A stretch of 64,000 bases of DNA from Acetobacter fabarum. Its GTDB lineage: Bacteria > Pseudomonadota > Alphaproteobacteria > Acetobacterales > Acetobacteraceae. The notes beneath the pieces were generated by a model, which made no database searches, was not told where the DNA came from, and saw nothing but the letters and a program-made list of their open reading frames with translations. This document shows, in pieces, positions 62,774-64,000 of the stretch; the first letter of the stretch is position 1, and every line of letters begins with the position of its first letter. The stretch lies in the NCBI RefSeq assembly GCF_011516925.1, contig NZ_WOTG01000006.1:1-64000 (forward strand). Direction: 5' to 3'. The position numbers and the translations under genes were made by a program.

Positions 62774-63841
62774 TTACGCAGGAATATTCTGCACAATGGC
62801 AGCGCCAAGTTCACGCGTGCCCGCTGTGCCGCCCATATCTGGGGTGCGGGGTGTTGCCGGATTTTCCAACGTTTTTTCAATTGCCTGCATCACCAGCCCT
62901 GCAGCTTCTGGCTCGCCCAGATGCTCCAGCATCATGGCCGCAGCCCATATCTGCCCTACGGGGTTGGCAATAAAGCGGCCTGCAATATCGGGTGCGGAGC
63001 CGTGAACTGGTTCAAACATGGAGGGGTAAGCCCGTTCTGGGTTAATATTGGCCGAGGGAGCAACAGCAATTGTGCCTGTAATGCCCGGCCCCAGATCAGA
63101 CAGAATATCCCCGAACAGATTACTGCCAACAACCACATCAAACCGTTCAGGAGACATGACAAACCGCGCGGCCAGAATATCAATATGGTACTGGTCCATC
63201 CGCACATCCGGATACTCTTTGCCAATCGCTTCAAACCGGGAATCCCAGTAGGGCATGGAATGGAACAGACCATTGGATTTGGTGGCGGACGTTACATGCA
63301 ACCGCCCTAGTTTACGGGCATATTCAAACGCGTAACGGAGAATACGGTCTGTGCCATAACGGGTGAAGACCGCAGTCTGCATAGCCCCTTCGGATGGTGT
63401 ACCTTCACCAAACACGCCACCTATCTGGGAATATTCACCTTCACAGTTTTCACGCACAATCCAGAAATCTATATCGCCGGGTTTTTTATTGGCCAATGGG
63501 CACGGGATACCCGGCAAAAGCCGGACCGGGCGCAAATTGACATACTGGTGGAACTCCCGCCGAATGGGAATAAGCAGCCCCCAAAGCGAAATATGGTCTG
63601 GAACAGATGGAAAGCCCACAGCACCCAGCAAAATGGAATCACTTTGCGAGAGCTGGTCAATACCGTCCTTTGGCATCATCTGCCCGGTGCGCAGCCATGT
63701 TTCGCAGTTCCAGTCATAATTGCGAAATTTTATTCCAAAATCGCAAACTTCTGCCACACGCTCCAGAACATTCAGGGCTTGCGGCATAACTTCCGTGCCA
63801 ATACCATCCCCCGGAATAACGGCTATTTCATAAGTCTTCAC
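62774..63841 (-). CDS. Tartrate / D-malate dehydrogenase (beta-decarboxylating dehydrogenase family)
   Basis: 355 residues. IPGDGIGTEVMPQALNVL at the N-terminus, IVRENCEGEYSQIGG in the middle, SNLFGDILSDLGPGITGTI and FEPVHGSAPDIAG are hallmarks of the isopropylmalate/isocitrate/tartrate dehydrogenase family, with the tartrate/D-malate subgroup favoured by the NDWxCETW-like NYDWNCETW segment and RRQFxQYVNLRP-like sequence. It oxidises L-tartrate or D-malate with NAD+ and divalent metal. It is probably cytoplasmic and monocistronic here. Confidence 0.9.
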   Translation of the reverse strand: MKTYEIAVIPGDGIGTEVMPQALNVLERVAEVCDFGIKFRNYDWNCETWLRTGQMMPKDGIDQLSQSDSILLGAVGFPSVPDHISLWGLLIPIRREFHQYVNLRPVRLLPGIPCPLANKKPGDIDFWIVRENCEGEYSQIGGVFGEGTPSEGAMQTAVFTRYGTDRILRYAFEYARKLGRLHVTSATKSNGLFHSMPYWDSRFEAIGKEYPDVRMDQYHIDILAARFVMSPERFDVVVGSNLFGDILSDLGPGITGTIAVAPSANINPERAYPSMFEPVHGSAPDIAGRFIANPVGQIWAAAMMLEHLGEPEAAGLVMQAIEKTLENPATPRTPDMGGTAGTRELGAAIVQNIPA

Positions 63842-63994
63842 GCGGTTTTATCCTTATTACCAGATGAACAAACACGTCTTTTTCAATCAGAGGGCATGCT
63901 CTTGCGCGGCACATATATGGGCAAGAGTGTGCCAGTAGCGCACCCCTCTGGTTATGATTGAATCGTCAAAATCATAATCAGGAGAATGGAGTTT

Positions 63995-64000
63995 ATGAGA
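63995..64000 (+). CDS. Start of a further gene (first two codons only)
   Basis: ATG AGA at the very end of the window, eight or so bases after GGAGAATGGA, a good ribosome-binding sequence. An in-frame ATG at 63986 lies inside that sequence. Nothing can be said about the product. Confidence 0.4.

Overview
The window looks like a chromosomal segment of an acetic acid bacterium, most likely Acetobacter or a close relative. The reasons are a membrane-bound PQQ dehydrogenase of the glucose/quinate type, a periplasmic-type lactonase, polyol uptake and oxidation genes, alphaproteobacterial-style housekeeping proteins and a moderate to high G+C content. This assignment is inferred from gene content, not from a database search. 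No phage, insertion sequence or CRISPR array was recognised.

Layout. 1-8 kb: the 3' end of dxs followed by tlyA, a secreted protein of unknown function, rlmN, argG, an FKBP lipoprotein, trpS and a TPR-glycosyltransferase-like protein. 8-15 kb: a polyol permease of the RbtT/DalT type, fumC, a mannitol/arabinitol-type dehydrogenase, an aldo/keto reductase and an exported Dabb protein. 15-20 kb: an AcoR-like regulator without an AAA+ domain, an outer-membrane beta-barrel, and the PQQ glucose/quinate-family dehydrogenase. 19.7-21.4 kb: two tRNA genes (CAU, Ile2-like; and Val-CAC) bracket a strikingly A+T-rich segment with one TonB-C-like protein, the best candidate for acquired DNA. 21.5-30 kb: DUF1275 membrane protein, response regulator, L,D-transpeptidase, asparaginase, CPA1 antiporter, and guaB with an RsmB-like methyltransferase.

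30-42 kb: a peptide-binding protein, a zinc-ribbon metallopeptidase, a transglutaminase-like protein, and a translationally coupled pair of circularly permuted ATP-grasp and alpha-E proteins. The last four form a recurrent but biochemically obscure set, probably for making and trimming a peptide or peptide tag. Then a peroxiredoxin, a lactonase and a porin/sulfate-binding-protein pair. 42-57.7 kb: metallo-hydrolase, MYG1, SodC with a terminator-like hairpin in its leader, a second CPA1 antiporter, pirin, a three-gene EmrAB-NodT-type efflux operon with a divergent LysR, a second LysR, a lipocalin-like protein, and a B12-dependent class II ribonucleotide reductase.

58-60 kb holds the clearest specialised system: a Dyp-type peroxidase whose C-terminus ends in an encapsulin cargo-loading peptide, followed 11 bases later by a family 1 encapsulin shell gene and a strong terminator. 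The pair should build a protein nanocompartment packed with a heme peroxidase. The window ends with an ABC-F protein, an ornithine-cyclodeaminase-like reductase, a tartrate/D-malate dehydrogenase and the first two codons of a further gene.

Taken together the region mixes housekeeping genes with periplasmic sugar/polyol oxidation and several oxidative-stress functions (peroxiredoxin, SodC, DyP-encapsulin), as expected for an obligate aerobe with a very active respiratory chain.
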